Source: Bacteroidia bacterium (GTDB taxonomy: Bacteria > Bacteroidota > Bacteroidia > Cytophagales > Cyclobacteriaceae). Taken from it: 64,000 bases of DNA. Positions within the stretch are counted from its first letter, which is position 1. The number at the start of each line of letters is the position of its first letter. Under the pieces are notes generated by a model, which ran no database searches, was not told where the DNA came from, and saw nothing but the letters and a program-made list of their open reading frames with translations. The position numbers and the translations under genes were made by a program. The stretch lies in contig JAUIAO010000011.1 in the NCBI GenBank assembly GCA_030425425.1, positions 46,906 to 110,905 of the forward strand, in the 5' to 3' direction. Shown here piece after piece: positions 44,572-54,930 of the stretch.

Positions 44572-46347
44572 ATGAACCTAAAACAAACACTTATAATATT
44601 ACTTGGGCTTCTTCTGATGAGTTGTGAAGAGGAGTTTTTAAATCAGCCACCTTTGGATAGACTTACAGAGAGTGCTGTTTGGAGTGATAAAGCCCTAATG
44701 GATGCTTATTTTTTTCAAATCTACGAAAATATGCCGTGGGATTATTTAAGTGATTTCGGCGGTGGAGCTGGATGGGGAGCGCAGCGAGATGTGTTATCTG
44801 ATTTGGCAATGAGCACCTATTCATGGACCCCAGCAAATAATTCTATTCGTGCGGGAAATTGGGGTACTTCTACCAATTACTGGCCATTGGATTGGTGGGG
44901 ATATTACAATTTATGGAAAATCAATTATTCCATTGCAAATCTGCAGAATCTTGAAGAGGGTGTTTTGACAGAAGATGAATACAATCATCGATTAGGCGAA
45001 ATGTACTTTCTTCGCGCCTATTGTTATTTTGAAATGGTAAAGCGCTATGGGGGAGTGCCAATCATACTAGATGCACAAGACCCGAATAGTACACCAGCGG
45101 AAGAATTGTTTCCGGAACGAGATAAAGAGCAAGCTGTATATGATCTTGTCATATCTGATTCTCGGATGGCATTTGAACTGTTACCCCATAGATGGTCATC
45201 AGAAAAGGGGCGAGCTCCGAGGTGGGCTGCTAAAGCTTTGGAATCCAGAGCTGCACTTTATGCCGGCAGTATAGCGAAATATGGATCATTGGAATTGGAA
45301 GGTCTGGTTGGGATACCGTCAGAAGATGCTCTATCTTATTTTGAGATTTCTTTGGCTGCATCTGAGGAGATCATTAATCATGGAGGATATGAATTATTTA
45401 ATCAATATCCTGACAAGTCTGAGAACTACTTTCATTTGTTTTTAGATGAAACTGATGATGAGTCAATATTTGTTAAAATATGGTTGCCTTATGAGAAGGG
45501 GCATTCATATGATTTGCACAATACACCTTACAGCTATCGAGTTGACTGGGGCTCTAGTATGTCACCTTCAAAGCAATTAATGGACAGTTATGAAATGTTA
45601 TCCACAGGAATGTTGCCAACAGAGTTAGGTTCGGGATATGATCCGGCTAATCCCTTTGAGGGTCGCGATCCTAGGTTTAAGGGAACGTTACTGACTAATG
45701 GGGATGTGTTTCAGGGATCTGCAATTGAGTGCTGGTATGGTACTGAACGTAACGGTGTTGTGGATACAGAGCAAGATACCGGAATAGGTAAGGACGGGAT
45801 GGGAATACATCCTGATGCTACTAAAACCGGCGCTTATGTTAGGAAGTATCTTAATGATGCCTCCAGTCCACTTTATATCCAACAGTATTATTCAGGTCAG
45901 GATGGAATCATTTTTAGGCTAGGGGAAATTTACCTTAATGCTGCTGAGGCTGCCATAGAAATAGGAAATGAAGGAAAGGCACACGATTACGTTGAACCTA
46001 TCCGAACCAGAGCAGGACTTATTCAAAACCTAAGATTAGAGCATTTGTCTGGTCAATCCTTACGGGACAGGATCAGAAATGAGCGCAAAATTGAACTGGC
46101 ATTTGAAGATCAGCGCTATTGGGACTGCAGAAGATGGCGCACTGCCACTACAGATTTCAGTGTTCAAATCGAGGGAATCCGATCTCTAAGACATGTATCG
46201 CCGCAAGGTGAAGAAACATTTACCTATGAGGTATTCGATGCAGAGACTAATCAGATGCAGTTTGATGAAAGGCATTATTATCTGCCAATTGGACAGGATC
46301 GAAGAAATAATAATCCAAAGTTAATTGAGAATCCAGGTTACAATTGA
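44572..46347 (+). CDS. SusD-like (RagB) outer-membrane glycan-binding lipoprotein
   Basis: 591 aa. The lipoprotein signal ends LLGLLLMSCEEEFL (Cys near 18). TPR-like helices of the SusD fold include NHRLGEMYFLRAYCYFEMVK, RYGGVPIILDA and the C-terminal IRNERKIELAFEDQRYWDCR RWRTATTD region. It caps the SusC pore and binds the incoming glycan, perhaps using the exposed tryptophans visible in NYWPLDWWGYYNLWKINYS. Confidence 0.95.
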   Translation: MNLKQTLIILLGLLLMSCEEEFLNQPPLDRLTESAVWSDKALMDAYFFQIYENMPWDYLSDFGGGAGWGAQRDVLSDLAMSTYSWTPANNSIRAGNWGTSTNYWPLDWWGYYNLWKINYSIANLQNLEEGVLTEDEYNHRLGEMYFLRAYCYFEMVKRYGGVPIILDAQDPNSTPAEELFPERDKEQAVYDLVISDSRMAFELLPHRWSSEKGRAPRWAAKALESRAALYAGSIAKYGSLELEGLVGIPSEDALSYFEISLAASEEIINHGGYELFNQYPDKSENYFHLFLDETDDESIFVKIWLPYEKGHSYDLHNTPYSYRVDWGSSMSPSKQLMDSYEMLSTGMLPTELGSGYDPANPFEGRDPRFKGTLLTNGDVFQGSAIECWYGTERNGVVDTEQDTGIGKDGMGIHPDATKTGAYVRKYLNDASSPLYIQQYYSGQDGIIFRLGEIYLNAAEAAIEIGNEGKAHDYVEPIRTRAGLIQNLRLEHLSGQSLRDRIRNERKIELAFEDQRYWDCRRWRTATTDFSVQIEGIRSLRHVSPQGEETFTYEVFDAETNQMQFDERHYYLPIGQDRRNNNPKLIENPGYN

Positions 46348-46364
46348 TTCAAAAATTTAGTAAT

Positions 46365-47189
46365 ATGAGAAATTATAATTCAATTATTCCAGCAGCATTC
46401 TTGCTCATTGTATGTTTGGTGTCCTGCAAGGAGGAAGGTCAAGAGCACATATTACCAACATCAGCAGATGCGGCTTTCAATTACTCAATAGATGCGGGCA
46501 ATCCAAATGTGATTCATTTTTCAGCTACTCCGTTAGTCGATACCTGGTATACTCATTGGAATTTCGGAGATGGCACAGGAGCCGAAGGTTATGAGGCTAC
46601 CAAGACTTACTTTGATCAAGGAAATTATGATGTAAGATTCCGAATTTTCACGGAAGGAGGATATGCGGATTCTACACAGACAATAGTTATCGCCAATAAT
46701 TATGTTGATGAAAAAAACATTGTCAAAAATGGTACTTTTAGTTCAGATGAGTATTGGGATATTCTCCAAATCAGCCCAGGAATGGATATTTCGATAGCTG
46801 AAGGAAAGGCTACATGGATGGGCGGAAGCGGAGGACATGCTGGTATTTATCAGGCTGTGGAAGTAGAGGCAGGGGTTGAATATCAGGTAGAAATGAATAT
46901 TTCAGGGAGTGGAGCCACAGATTCATGGTTTGAGATATATGCTGGAAAAGTAGAGCCTCAGCAAGGAGTTGATTATTCGGATGGGGGCATGCTCCTTGGT
47001 CTTAATACATGGAGTGGATGTGGTGATAGTCCATTTGATGGTCTAATTACAGATTTGAGTTGTAATGGTGGAGATGGTTCAGTTACTTTCAGTGAATCTG
47101 GCACAATTTATCTGGTGATACGAGGAGGGGGTAATAGTTTTGGTGCAGACGGTATCAGTATTGATAATGTGGAAATGCGCTCGGAGTAG
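46365..47189 (+). CDS. PKD-domain surface lipoprotein, probable glycan-binding protein (SusE-position)
   Basis: 274 aa from the ATG at 46365, 17 bases after susD. A longer TTG-started frame from 46344 overlaps susD and is less likely. The lipobox is LIVCLVSCKEE (Cys near 21). A PKD domain (about 38-110, THWNFGDGTGAEGYEATKTY) is followed by a beta-sandwich like a carbohydrate-binding module (about 115-274, NGTFSSDEYWDILQI to FGADGISIDNVEM). It is a paralogue of the next gene. Likely holds polysaccharide at the cell surface. Confidence 0.85.
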   Translation: MRNYNSIIPAAFLLIVCLVSCKEEGQEHILPTSADAAFNYSIDAGNPNVIHFSATPLVDTWYTHWNFGDGTGAEGYEATKTYFDQGNYDVRFRIFTEGGYADSTQTIVIANNYVDEKNIVKNGTFSSDEYWDILQISPGMDISIAEGKATWMGGSGGHAGIYQAVEVEAGVEYQVEMNISGSGATDSWFEIYAGKVEPQQGVDYSDGGMLLGLNTWSGCGDSPFDGLITDLSCNGGDGSVTFSESGTIYLVIRGGGNSFGADGISIDNVEMRSE

Positions 47190-47262
47190 ATTAGGTCAAA
47201 ATCTTATATACCATCAGGTTAATTTCAATAAATAAAACAATTTCAATTTCAATTTAACAAAC

Positions 47263-48129
47263 ATGAAGATGTACAACTATTTTAAAAAGTTGATGGGGAT
47301 TACTATGTTCTTCTCTATCTTATTTATAACCAGCTGCGGCGATTCCGAGGAAGATGCGGTGGTGACTATTAATCCACCTGTGGCAGGCTTTGACTATAGT
47401 TTTAGCGATGCTAATGTTATGAGTGTAAACTTCACTTCCACTTCCACATCAGAAGCAGATATGACTTATGCGTGGGATTTTGGTGATGGAGTTGGTACTT
47501 CAGATCAGGCAAATCCAACTTATGAGTATGCAACATATGGTACCTATACTGTAGAACTCACAGTCACAAATGAAGGCGGTGAGCATTCTGCAATGAAGGA
47601 AGTGACCTTGGCCGATCCTAATGCTATAATGAACGGATCTTTTGATGATGATAGCCATTGGACAATCATTAATCACTATGAGGAGACTAACCTTAATGGT
47701 TCGGTATCTATCGCTAATGGTGTTGCATTGTTTGAAGAAACAACGAATACTGACTGGAAACATATGGGAATATATCAGGAAGTAACGTTGGAGGCTGGAA
47801 CTTATCAGTTCGAGATGGATGTGAAGTATGCAGATATCAATGATGTCTGGGGTGAGGTTTACCTTGGATCAAACGAACCCGCAGCTGGCAGTGACTATGG
47901 TACTGATCAGGGAGCGGAACTTGTGTTGAAGGTCTATAATGCCTGGGATTGTGGAGATGCAAAAACTTTCGAAGGCAAAGCAACTGCGATTGGATGTGAT
48001 ACCAGTGAAACGCCAGGACAAATAGAAGTATCTTCTGCTGGCACCTATTATTTATTGTTTAGAACAGGGGGCGCTCAGTATGGTACTGACGGTATCAGTA
48101 TCGATAATTTATCTTTTGTAAAGCTTTAA
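47263..48129 (+). CDS. PKD-domain surface lipoprotein, probable glycan-binding protein (second copy)
   Basis: 288 aa. The lipobox is LFITSCGDSEE (Cys near 23). It has the same plan as its upstream neighbour: a PKD domain (about 40-115, YAWDFGDGVGTSDQANPTYE) and a CBM-like sandwich (about 118-288) ending FRTGGAQYGTDGISIDNLSF. The shared C-terminal DGISIDN motif and layout show that the two genes arose by duplication. A stem-loop follows at 48171. Confidence 0.87.
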   Translation: MKMYNYFKKLMGITMFFSILFITSCGDSEEDAVVTINPPVAGFDYSFSDANVMSVNFTSTSTSEADMTYAWDFGDGVGTSDQANPTYEYATYGTYTVELTVTNEGGEHSAMKEVTLADPNAIMNGSFDDDSHWTIINHYEETNLNGSVSIANGVALFEETTNTDWKHMGIYQEVTLEAGTYQFEMDVKYADINDVWGEVYLGSNEPAAGSDYGTDQGAELVLKVYNAWDCGDAKTFEGKATAIGCDTSETPGQIEVSSAGTYYLLFRTGGAQYGTDGISIDNLSFVKL

Positions 48130-48170
48130 AAATGAGTTTTCTTCATACTGTTTAGGGTTAGTTTCAATTG

Positions 48171-48195
48171 ATGAGTCAGAATTTTTCTGACTCAT
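48171..48195 (+). terminator. Stem-loop between binding-protein and glycosidase genes
   Basis: Perfect 11-bp stem ATGAGTCAGAA/TTCTGACTCAT with a TTT loop. There is no long U-run, so it may be an attenuator or RNA-stability hairpin that lets SusCD and binding proteins exceed the enzymes. Confidence 0.55.
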
Positions 48196-48286
48196 CCTTG
48201 ATTGATATATAAGTGTATAACATAATATAAAGAAAATAAGCTTATTACTACATCAAAATGGTATTAAAACAACTCCAAGATACTGC

Positions 48287-50557
48287 ATGAACAGGGTCAT
48301 ATTCTATTTAAATCTAAATTTTCTGGTTATATACTCGGGTGCACAGGTACTATCCACCAACTTGCTTGACAAAAAAGTTGATAGTGTACTACATCTGATG
48401 ACAATACAAGAGAAAATCGGTCAAACTAACATGTATAATGGGTTTATGGAATTTACCGGACCGACTATTGAAAATGAAGATAACAAGAGCAAAATTGAAA
48501 ACATAAAGAGTGGATTAGTTGGAGGTATGTTGAACACACTCAGTGTAAAAGAAATTCGAGCTGCACAAAAACTGGCTGTAGAAAATTCAAGGTTGGGTAT
48601 TCCTATGCTCTTTGGTTACGATGTGATTCATGGTTACAAAACCATGCTGCCCGTTCCTCTTGCCCAGGCGGCTAGTTGGGATCGACAAGTTGCAGAAGTT
48701 TCTGCTAGAATAAGTGCTGTGGAAACGGCTTCATCAGGACTTCATTGGACCTTTGCTCCAATGATTGATGTGTGTAGAGACGGTAGATTTGGTAGAATTA
48801 TGGAAGGTGCTGGTGAGGATCCTTATCTCACTTCAGTGATGACTGAAGCATGGATAAAAGGCTATCAGGGGAGTGACCTTTCAGATGAGTACACGATTGC
48901 TGCTTGTGCAAAGCATTTTGCTGCCTATGGGTTTGTGGAGGCCGGCAGGGAATACAACACTGCGGATATTTCTAGAAATACCTTATATAATGTTGCTCTA
49001 CCACCCTTTAAAGCTGCCGTAGATGCAGGAGCAGCAACATTTATGAACGCTTTTAATCTAGTGGATGGAGTTCCTGCTACGGGTCATTCTCATCTTCAGC
49101 GAGATATACTTAAAGGAGTTTGGGGTTTTGAGGGTTTTGTAGTGTCTGACTGGTGGTCAATAGTGGAGATGGTTTCACACGGATTTGCTATTGATCGTCA
49201 GGATGCTGGAAGACTGGCCATGCTTGCCGGGAGTGATATGGATATGGAGGGGAGAGTATATGAAGAACATCTGGCAGAGCTCATTAAGTCCGGTGAGATA
49301 GATGAGACTTTGCTCAATGACGCAGTGCGCCGAATACTTCGAGTCAAATTTCAATTGGGATTGTTTGATGATCCGTATAAGTATTGTGATGAATCTCGAG
49401 AGGCGGAACAAATCTTTAAACCTGAGCATCGCGAGATTTCCAGAGAAGTGGCACGTAAAACTGCAGTGCTGCTCAAAAATGAAAATGATTTATTGCCAAT
49501 AAAAGAACAAGTTAAATCTATTGCTGTAATTGGCCAAATGGCATCAAGCAAAGATGTACCGCTGGGAAACTGGCGTGCTCAAGCCATAACAGACTCGGGT
49601 GTGTCATTGCTTGAAGGAATAAAGAACGCTGCAAAAGACATTGAAGTATCATATTCAGAAGGGTATCGATTATCGAAAGGAGAACGGAATTTTGTTTTTG
49701 AATTGACATTAGCTCCAGATGACACTACAGGGTTTCAAGAGGCATTAACGTTTGCCAGAGAAAGTGACATGGTAGTAATGGCTATGGGTGAGGACTGTTT
49801 TCAAACCGGAGAAGGGAGAAGTCAGACTGATACCAGATTAAAGGGAAATCAAGTTGAATTATTAAAACGCATTGCCGAAATAAATGATCAGTTGGTAGTA
49901 GTATTAATGACTGGTAGGCCAGTAGCTATACCTGAAGTAGCAGCGATAGCACCATCTATTTTGCAGGTATGGTATGGAGGAACTGAGGCAGGAAATGCGA
50001 CGGCAGACATTTTGTTTGGCAATTATAATCCTTCGGGGAGGCTGCCAGTTTCTTTTCCATATTATACAGGACAGGAGCCTTTACATTATGACAGAACCAA
50101 CACAGGTCGACCTGGTGCGAATCCCTGGAATCCTTCAGTTGTTTTTTGGTCCCATTACACTGACTCTCCAAATCAAGCATTGTATCCTTTTGGATACGGT
50201 TTGAGCTATACAGAATTTGAATATTCCAACTTATCTAATCGGGTAAAGGAAGGTATGGTTGAGGTCAAAATCAACGTGAAAAATATAGGTCAAATCGAAG
50301 GTTTGGAAACCGTGCAAGTGTATGTCAGAGACCCTGTGGCCACTGTTGCGCAACCTATCAAAAAGCTTGTCGATTTTAAACAAGTGAGATTAAAGCCAGG
50401 AGAGCAAGTTACAGTTGAATTCATTTTGGACGAAAAGGATTTTGGTTTTTATCATCCTGATTTCACTTTTTATGCAGAAAATGGTGCATTTGAAATAATG
50501 GTAGGAAAGCATTCGGAAGATTTTATATCGGAGCAAGTAATGGTAACATTTAATTAG
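48287..50557 (+). CDS. Family GH3 beta-glucosidase, BglX-like
   Basis: 756 aa with a signal peptide (about 1-19). The (beta/alpha)8 domain carries PMLFGYDVIHGYKTMLPVPL, the GRIMEGAGEDPYLTS segment and the nucleophile Asp in GFVVSDWWSIVEM (near residue 285). The second domain begins near 385 (KTAVLLKNENDLLPI) and a fibronectin-III-like domain closes the protein (about 655-756). Likely releases glucose from oligosaccharides in the periplasm. It is 12 bases before the GH5 gene. Confidence 0.94.
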   Translation: MNRVIFYLNLNFLVIYSGAQVLSTNLLDKKVDSVLHLMTIQEKIGQTNMYNGFMEFTGPTIENEDNKSKIENIKSGLVGGMLNTLSVKEIRAAQKLAVENSRLGIPMLFGYDVIHGYKTMLPVPLAQAASWDRQVAEVSARISAVETASSGLHWTFAPMIDVCRDGRFGRIMEGAGEDPYLTSVMTEAWIKGYQGSDLSDEYTIAACAKHFAAYGFVEAGREYNTADISRNTLYNVALPPFKAAVDAGAATFMNAFNLVDGVPATGHSHLQRDILKGVWGFEGFVVSDWWSIVEMVSHGFAIDRQDAGRLAMLAGSDMDMEGRVYEEHLAELIKSGEIDETLLNDAVRRILRVKFQLGLFDDPYKYCDESREAEQIFKPEHREISREVARKTAVLLKNENDLLPIKEQVKSIAVIGQMASSKDVPLGNWRAQAITDSGVSLLEGIKNAAKDIEVSYSEGYRLSKGERNFVFELTLAPDDTTGFQEALTFARESDMVVMAMGEDCFQTGEGRSQTDTRLKGNQVELLKRIAEINDQLVVVLMTGRPVAIPEVAAIAPSILQVWYGGTEAGNATADILFGNYNPSGRLPVSFPYYTGQEPLHYDRTNTGRPGANPWNPSVVFWSHYTDSPNQALYPFGYGLSYTEFEYSNLSNRVKEGMVEVKINVKNIGQIEGLETVQVYVRDPVATVAQPIKKLVDFKQVRLKPGEQVTVEFILDEKDFGFYHPDFTFYAENGAFEIMVGKHSEDFISEQVMVTFN

Positions 50558-50569
50558 ATCAGAGTAAAA

Positions 50570-53269
50570 ATGGTTAAAAGAGTTATAAAAGTTTTAATAG
50601 TTCAGTTTGTCATTTTTGGGTGTTTTGCTTTGAACGCACAAGGATTGGTCACAGACGGCAAGAAGATAGTCAATAAGTATGGTGAGGAAGTGCTGCTCAG
50701 AGGAGTTGGACCTGGTGGCTGGCAGGTTATGGAAGGATACATGATGCAAACATCGGGAGTGGCGGGATCTCAGCATGAGATCAAGGAAAAACTAATAGAT
50801 CTGATGGGAACGGAAAAGACAGAGTCATTTTTCAAGTCATGGAGGCAATGGCATTTTACCCAACAAGATGTTGATTCATTGGCCTCCTGGGGCTTTAACA
50901 GCATAAGAATTCCCATGCATTATAACCTGTTTACGCTACCAATTGAAGCAGAGCCAATTCCTGGCGAGAACACTTGGATTGAAACTGGCTTTCAATTAAT
51001 TGATAGTGTTTTGAGGTGGAGTAAGCCTCATAATATTTATGTTATTCTAGATCTGCATGCAGCACCCGGAGGACAAGGAGCAGGTTCTGAAATCAATGAT
51101 TATGATCCGGATAAGCCATCTCTATGGGAGAGTCAGGCTAACAAGGATAAGACTGTTGCGCTTTGGCAGAGAATTGCTGATCGGTATAAAGATGAGGAAT
51201 GGATTGGGGGGTATGATCTCATTAATGAACCTCATTGGAATTTGCCGGAAGGTACAGCCTTGCGAGCCTTATATGAAGAGATTACAGCCGCCATACGAAC
51301 AGTTGACACTAATCATATTCTTTTTATTGAAGGTAATTGGTACGCGAACGACTTCACAGGACTCACCCCTCCCTGGGATGACAATATGGTTTATAGCTTT
51401 CATAAATATTGGAGCTATAATTCTCCAAATGATCTGGATTGGGTATTGCCACTGAGAGAACAACATAATGTGCCACTATGGATGGGAGAGTCTGGTGAGA
51501 ATTCTAATACTTGGTTTACAGATGCGGTAAGTTTATTTGAAAGAAATAACATTGGGTGGGCCTGGTGGACCATGAGGAAAATAGGAGATATAGATAGTCC
51601 CTATGCTATAGAAATCAACCCGGGATATCAGAAAGTAATTGATTACTGGAAGGGAGAGGGCCCTAAACCAACAGAGGAGGAAGCATATAATGCCATGATG
51701 AATCTTGTGGAAAATTTGAAAGTTGAGCATAGTCTATATCGGAAGGATGTGCCAGACGCACTAATCCGGCAACCCCATACTGATGAAACGATTCCTTATC
51801 ATTCTCAGGTTATTCCCGGAAGGATTAATACCTCTGATTTTGATTTAGGTAAGAATGGCATTGCGTATTTTGATACACATGCAGCTGATTACAATTTGTC
51901 AACCGGAAGCTTTCAAGCATGGAATTCAGGATGGGAATATAGAAATGATGGGGTTGATATTGAATCAAATGATGATCCAGAAAGCAATGGCTATAATGTA
52001 GGTTTTACTGAGAAGGGAGAATGGATTAATTATACTGTTGAGGTGAAAGAAAGCGGGGTTTACAATGCCAGATTTCGTATAGCCACAGCATCTGATCAAG
52101 CCAACCTGCATCTGGGTATAGATGGTAGGAGTATTACTCCTGTGATTCCTATATCTGGTACAGGAGGATGGCAGTCTTACGAATATAAGGTGGTGAATAA
52201 TATATTGCTGGAGGAAGGCATCCATGTATTGACATTGTATTTTGATGATGGATCTGTGAATATATCCGGCATTACCTTTGAGAAAACAGGGTCGAGTGAA
52301 GAGTTAGATTTTCGTGCATTAACCGCAGAGGCGGGCAAAGACGAAAAGTCAATCATTCTTACGTTCAATTATCCACTTAAAGAAATTATTTTTAGTGAAA
52401 ACAGAGAAGAATTTGAGGTGTTTGTGAATAATCAACCAGTATCAGTTGATGATATTACACAAATCTCATTATACTCTATTAATATAAAATTAACTTCCTA
52501 TATATACTATCTTGATAAGGTTAGCATAAGCTATTCAGGGGCTGCTGGGTTAGAATCTGTGGAAGGTGCTGAGCTTGTATCTTTTGAAAAAGTGGAAGTG
52601 ATCAATAAACTACCAGTCAGGGTTCAACTACCAAGTGTTATACAGGCTGAGACTTTCGATACACAGCTAGGATTTGGAACAGAAGAAACTTCGGATCTGG
52701 GAGGAGGCCTGAATCTTGGTTATTCCAATACCGGAGATTATGCTGATTACATGGTGTTTGCTCGAGAAGATGCACACTATGAAATGTCTTTGCGAATTGC
52801 CGCACAAAACCGCAGTGGAGTATTGGGAGTATATCGTGTAGTGAATGGAAACGAAGAGGTGATGCTGGGAGAATTTAGTATTCCAATAACCGGGGGGTGG
52901 CAACAGTGGCAAACCATTACTGGTATAATCGAATTACCTGGTGGTGCTTATACGCTTAGAATCAAAGTACTTCAGCCAGAGTTTAATATCAATTGGTTCA
53001 GCTTCAAAGAGATTGTTATGAATATTCCAGAATCTACCGGATCTAATTTGTTTTTATATCCAAATCCAACCTCCGATTATTTTCATATACGTGGAGTAGA
53101 TCATTTTATGTATTCAATACTTAATGCTTCAGGAAGGGTGCTCCGGGAAGGATTTGCTCCTATGGAAGCAACTATTGATGTAAGAGATTTACAGTCAGGG
53201 ATATATTTTGTGAGTGTAAGAGGTATGAAAAACGGGAATGTTACCACCCAGAAATTAATTAAGCAATAA
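50570..53269 (+). CDS. Secreted GH5 glucanase with CBM6-like modules and T9SS sorting tail
   Basis: 899 aa. Signal peptide (1-23). The GH5 domain (about 25-370) has FNSIRIPMHYNLFTLP, YVILDLHAAPGGQGAG, the acid/base Glu in YDLINEPHW and the nucleophile Glu in PLWMGESGENSNTW. Two CBM6-like modules follow: about 430-575 (GYNVGFTEKGEWINYTVEV) and 680-820 (LNLGYSNTGDYADYMVF), with a spacer domain between. The C-terminal 75 residues (LYPNPTSDYFHIRG to TQKLIKQ) are a type A T9SS sorting domain, so it is exported by type IX secretion. Probably the endo-acting surface enzyme of the locus. Confidence 0.93.
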   Translation: MVKRVIKVLIVQFVIFGCFALNAQGLVTDGKKIVNKYGEEVLLRGVGPGGWQVMEGYMMQTSGVAGSQHEIKEKLIDLMGTEKTESFFKSWRQWHFTQQDVDSLASWGFNSIRIPMHYNLFTLPIEAEPIPGENTWIETGFQLIDSVLRWSKPHNIYVILDLHAAPGGQGAGSEINDYDPDKPSLWESQANKDKTVALWQRIADRYKDEEWIGGYDLINEPHWNLPEGTALRALYEEITAAIRTVDTNHILFIEGNWYANDFTGLTPPWDDNMVYSFHKYWSYNSPNDLDWVLPLREQHNVPLWMGESGENSNTWFTDAVSLFERNNIGWAWWTMRKIGDIDSPYAIEINPGYQKVIDYWKGEGPKPTEEEAYNAMMNLVENLKVEHSLYRKDVPDALIRQPHTDETIPYHSQVIPGRINTSDFDLGKNGIAYFDTHAADYNLSTGSFQAWNSGWEYRNDGVDIESNDDPESNGYNVGFTEKGEWINYTVEVKESGVYNARFRIATASDQANLHLGIDGRSITPVIPISGTGGWQSYEYKVVNNILLEEGIHVLTLYFDDGSVNISGITFEKTGSSEELDFRALTAEAGKDEKSIILTFNYPLKEIIFSENREEFEVFVNNQPVSVDDITQISLYSINIKLTSYIYYLDKVSISYSGAAGLESVEGAELVSFEKVEVINKLPVRVQLPSVIQAETFDTQLGFGTEETSDLGGGLNLGYSNTGDYADYMVFAREDAHYEMSLRIAAQNRSGVLGVYRVVNGNEEVMLGEFSIPITGGWQQWQTITGIIELPGGAYTLRIKVLQPEFNINWFSFKEIVMNIPESTGSNLFLYPNPTSDYFHIRGVDHFMYSILNASGRVLREGFAPMEATIDVRDLQSGIYFVSVRGMKNGNVTTQKLIKQ

Positions 53270-53278
53270 GAATATAAT

Positions 53279-54769
53279 ATGTTATATAATGCCAAGAAAG
53301 ATCATATCAGTGTCTATTTGATCATTTTATTATTAGGATTTTCATGTTCAAAGGTTGATGAAGGAGGTTCATCTTTAGGTCAATTACAAAGTCAATCAGG
53401 AGATTTAAGAAGGACCAGCATTAGGATATTCGAAACTGCTGAAAAATCGGAAAATCGACTGGATGAAATTGAATCTGTATATTTTGAAAAAAGAAAGCAG
53501 GCTTTAGAGAATGAGCGGTCTATTTTTGTCAATCCTCAAAAGACCTTTCAGTCTTTGATTGGTATTGGTGGAGCTATTACTGACGCATCTGCGGAGGTTT
53601 TTGCGGAAATGCCTCTTGCCAAGCAAGAAGAATTATTAAAGGCTTATTATACCGAAGAGGGTATTAATTATAGTTTGATCCGCACAACTATACACAGTGC
53701 TGATTTTGGGACAGAATCATATACCTATGTTGATGAAGGTGATTCGTCTTTATCTTCATTTTCGATCGACCATGATCTCAAATATCGAATTCCACTTATC
53801 AAGAAAGCGAATGAAACAGCTGGCAGAAACCTCTTACTTTATGCCAGCCCATGGAGTCCTCCTGCATTTATGAAAACGAATAATAATATGCTGCAGGGCG
53901 GGAAATTGCTTTCTAAATATTATGCATCCTGGGCAAGTTATTACGCCAAGTTTATTGAATCATATGAGAGACAGGGCTTGTCAATCTGGGGCGTTACTAT
54001 CCAAAATGAACCTATGGCGAAACAGCGATGGGAATCTTGTATTTATACTGCTGAGGAAGAACGAGACTTTTTGAAAAATTTTTTAGGGCCTACTATGAAA
54101 GCCGCTGGTTACGGAGATAAAAAAATAGTTGTATGGGATCACAATAGGGATTTGATGAGTGACAGAGCCAATGTAATTTTTAATGACCCTGATGCTTCCA
54201 AATATGCATGGGGAATTGGGTTTCATTGGTATGAAACATGGGCTGGTGGAGATCCAAAATTTGAAAACTTGAGCAATATACGAGAATCATATCCGGAGAA
54301 AAATCTACTGTTTACAGAAGGGTGCAATGAAGCTTTTGATCCAACGAAATATGAGTTTTGGCCTAATGCAGAAAGATATGGTCGGTCTATGATTAATGAT
54401 TTTAATCGAGGTACCGTTGGATGGACTGACTGGAATATTTTACTGAATGAGGAGGGTGGTCCGAATCATGTGGGGAATTTTTGTTTTGCTCCGGTCCATG
54501 CTGATCTCAAGACCAAAGAACTGATATATACCCCAACCTATTTTTATATTGGGCATTTTTCTAAGTTTTTACCCCCAGGATCGGTCAGAGTTAGTACCAC
54601 TACTAGTCATACAGATATACTGAGTACCACATTCTTAAATACAGCAGGTGAATATGTGACTATCGTCATGAATGAAACAAATAAACCGATAGAATTCTCA
54701 ATTTATTTCATGGATCAAGAAGCGAAGTTGTTTATTCCCGGACATGCAATACAAACATTGATTTATTAA
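53279..54769 (+). CDS. GH30-family glucosidase lipoprotein (beta-1,6-glucanase candidate)
   Basis: 496 aa. The lipobox LLGFSC (Cys near 21) suggests a surface or periplasmic lipoprotein. The GH30 core has FQSLIGIGGAITDASAEVFA, LLYASPWSPPAFMKTN, the acid/base Glu in IWGVTIQNEPMAKQRWE and the nucleophile Glu in LLFTEGCNEAFD. A beta-side domain ends it (YVTIVMNETNKPIEFSIYFM). GH30 with GH3 in a Bacteroidota locus is the known arrangement for beta-1,6-glucan. It lies 9 bases behind GH5 and is the last gene of the operon. Confidence 0.93.
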   Translation: MLYNAKKDHISVYLIILLLGFSCSKVDEGGSSLGQLQSQSGDLRRTSIRIFETAEKSENRLDEIESVYFEKRKQALENERSIFVNPQKTFQSLIGIGGAITDASAEVFAEMPLAKQEELLKAYYTEEGINYSLIRTTIHSADFGTESYTYVDEGDSSLSSFSIDHDLKYRIPLIKKANETAGRNLLLYASPWSPPAFMKTNNNMLQGGKLLSKYYASWASYYAKFIESYERQGLSIWGVTIQNEPMAKQRWESCIYTAEEERDFLKNFLGPTMKAAGYGDKKIVVWDHNRDLMSDRANVIFNDPDASKYAWGIGFHWYETWAGGDPKFENLSNIRESYPEKNLLFTEGCNEAFDPTKYEFWPNAERYGRSMINDFNRGTVGWTDWNILLNEEGGPNHVGNFCFAPVHADLKTKELIYTPTYFYIGHFSKFLPPGSVRVSTTTSHTDILSTTFLNTAGEYVTIVMNETNKPIEFSIYFMDQEAKLFIPGHAIQTLIY

Positions 54770-54930
54770 ATTTATCCTAAGGAGAATAACTATTGGTAGT
54801 TGGATAGTGAAATAAAGTTTAGAAATAGGAGCCCGAAGAGGATGAAATTTATATTCAAAACAACCTATGAATGCAGCACTTAGGGACACTGAAAATTTTA
54901 CGAAAAGTGAAATTTGAGTGTGTGGGTTGG

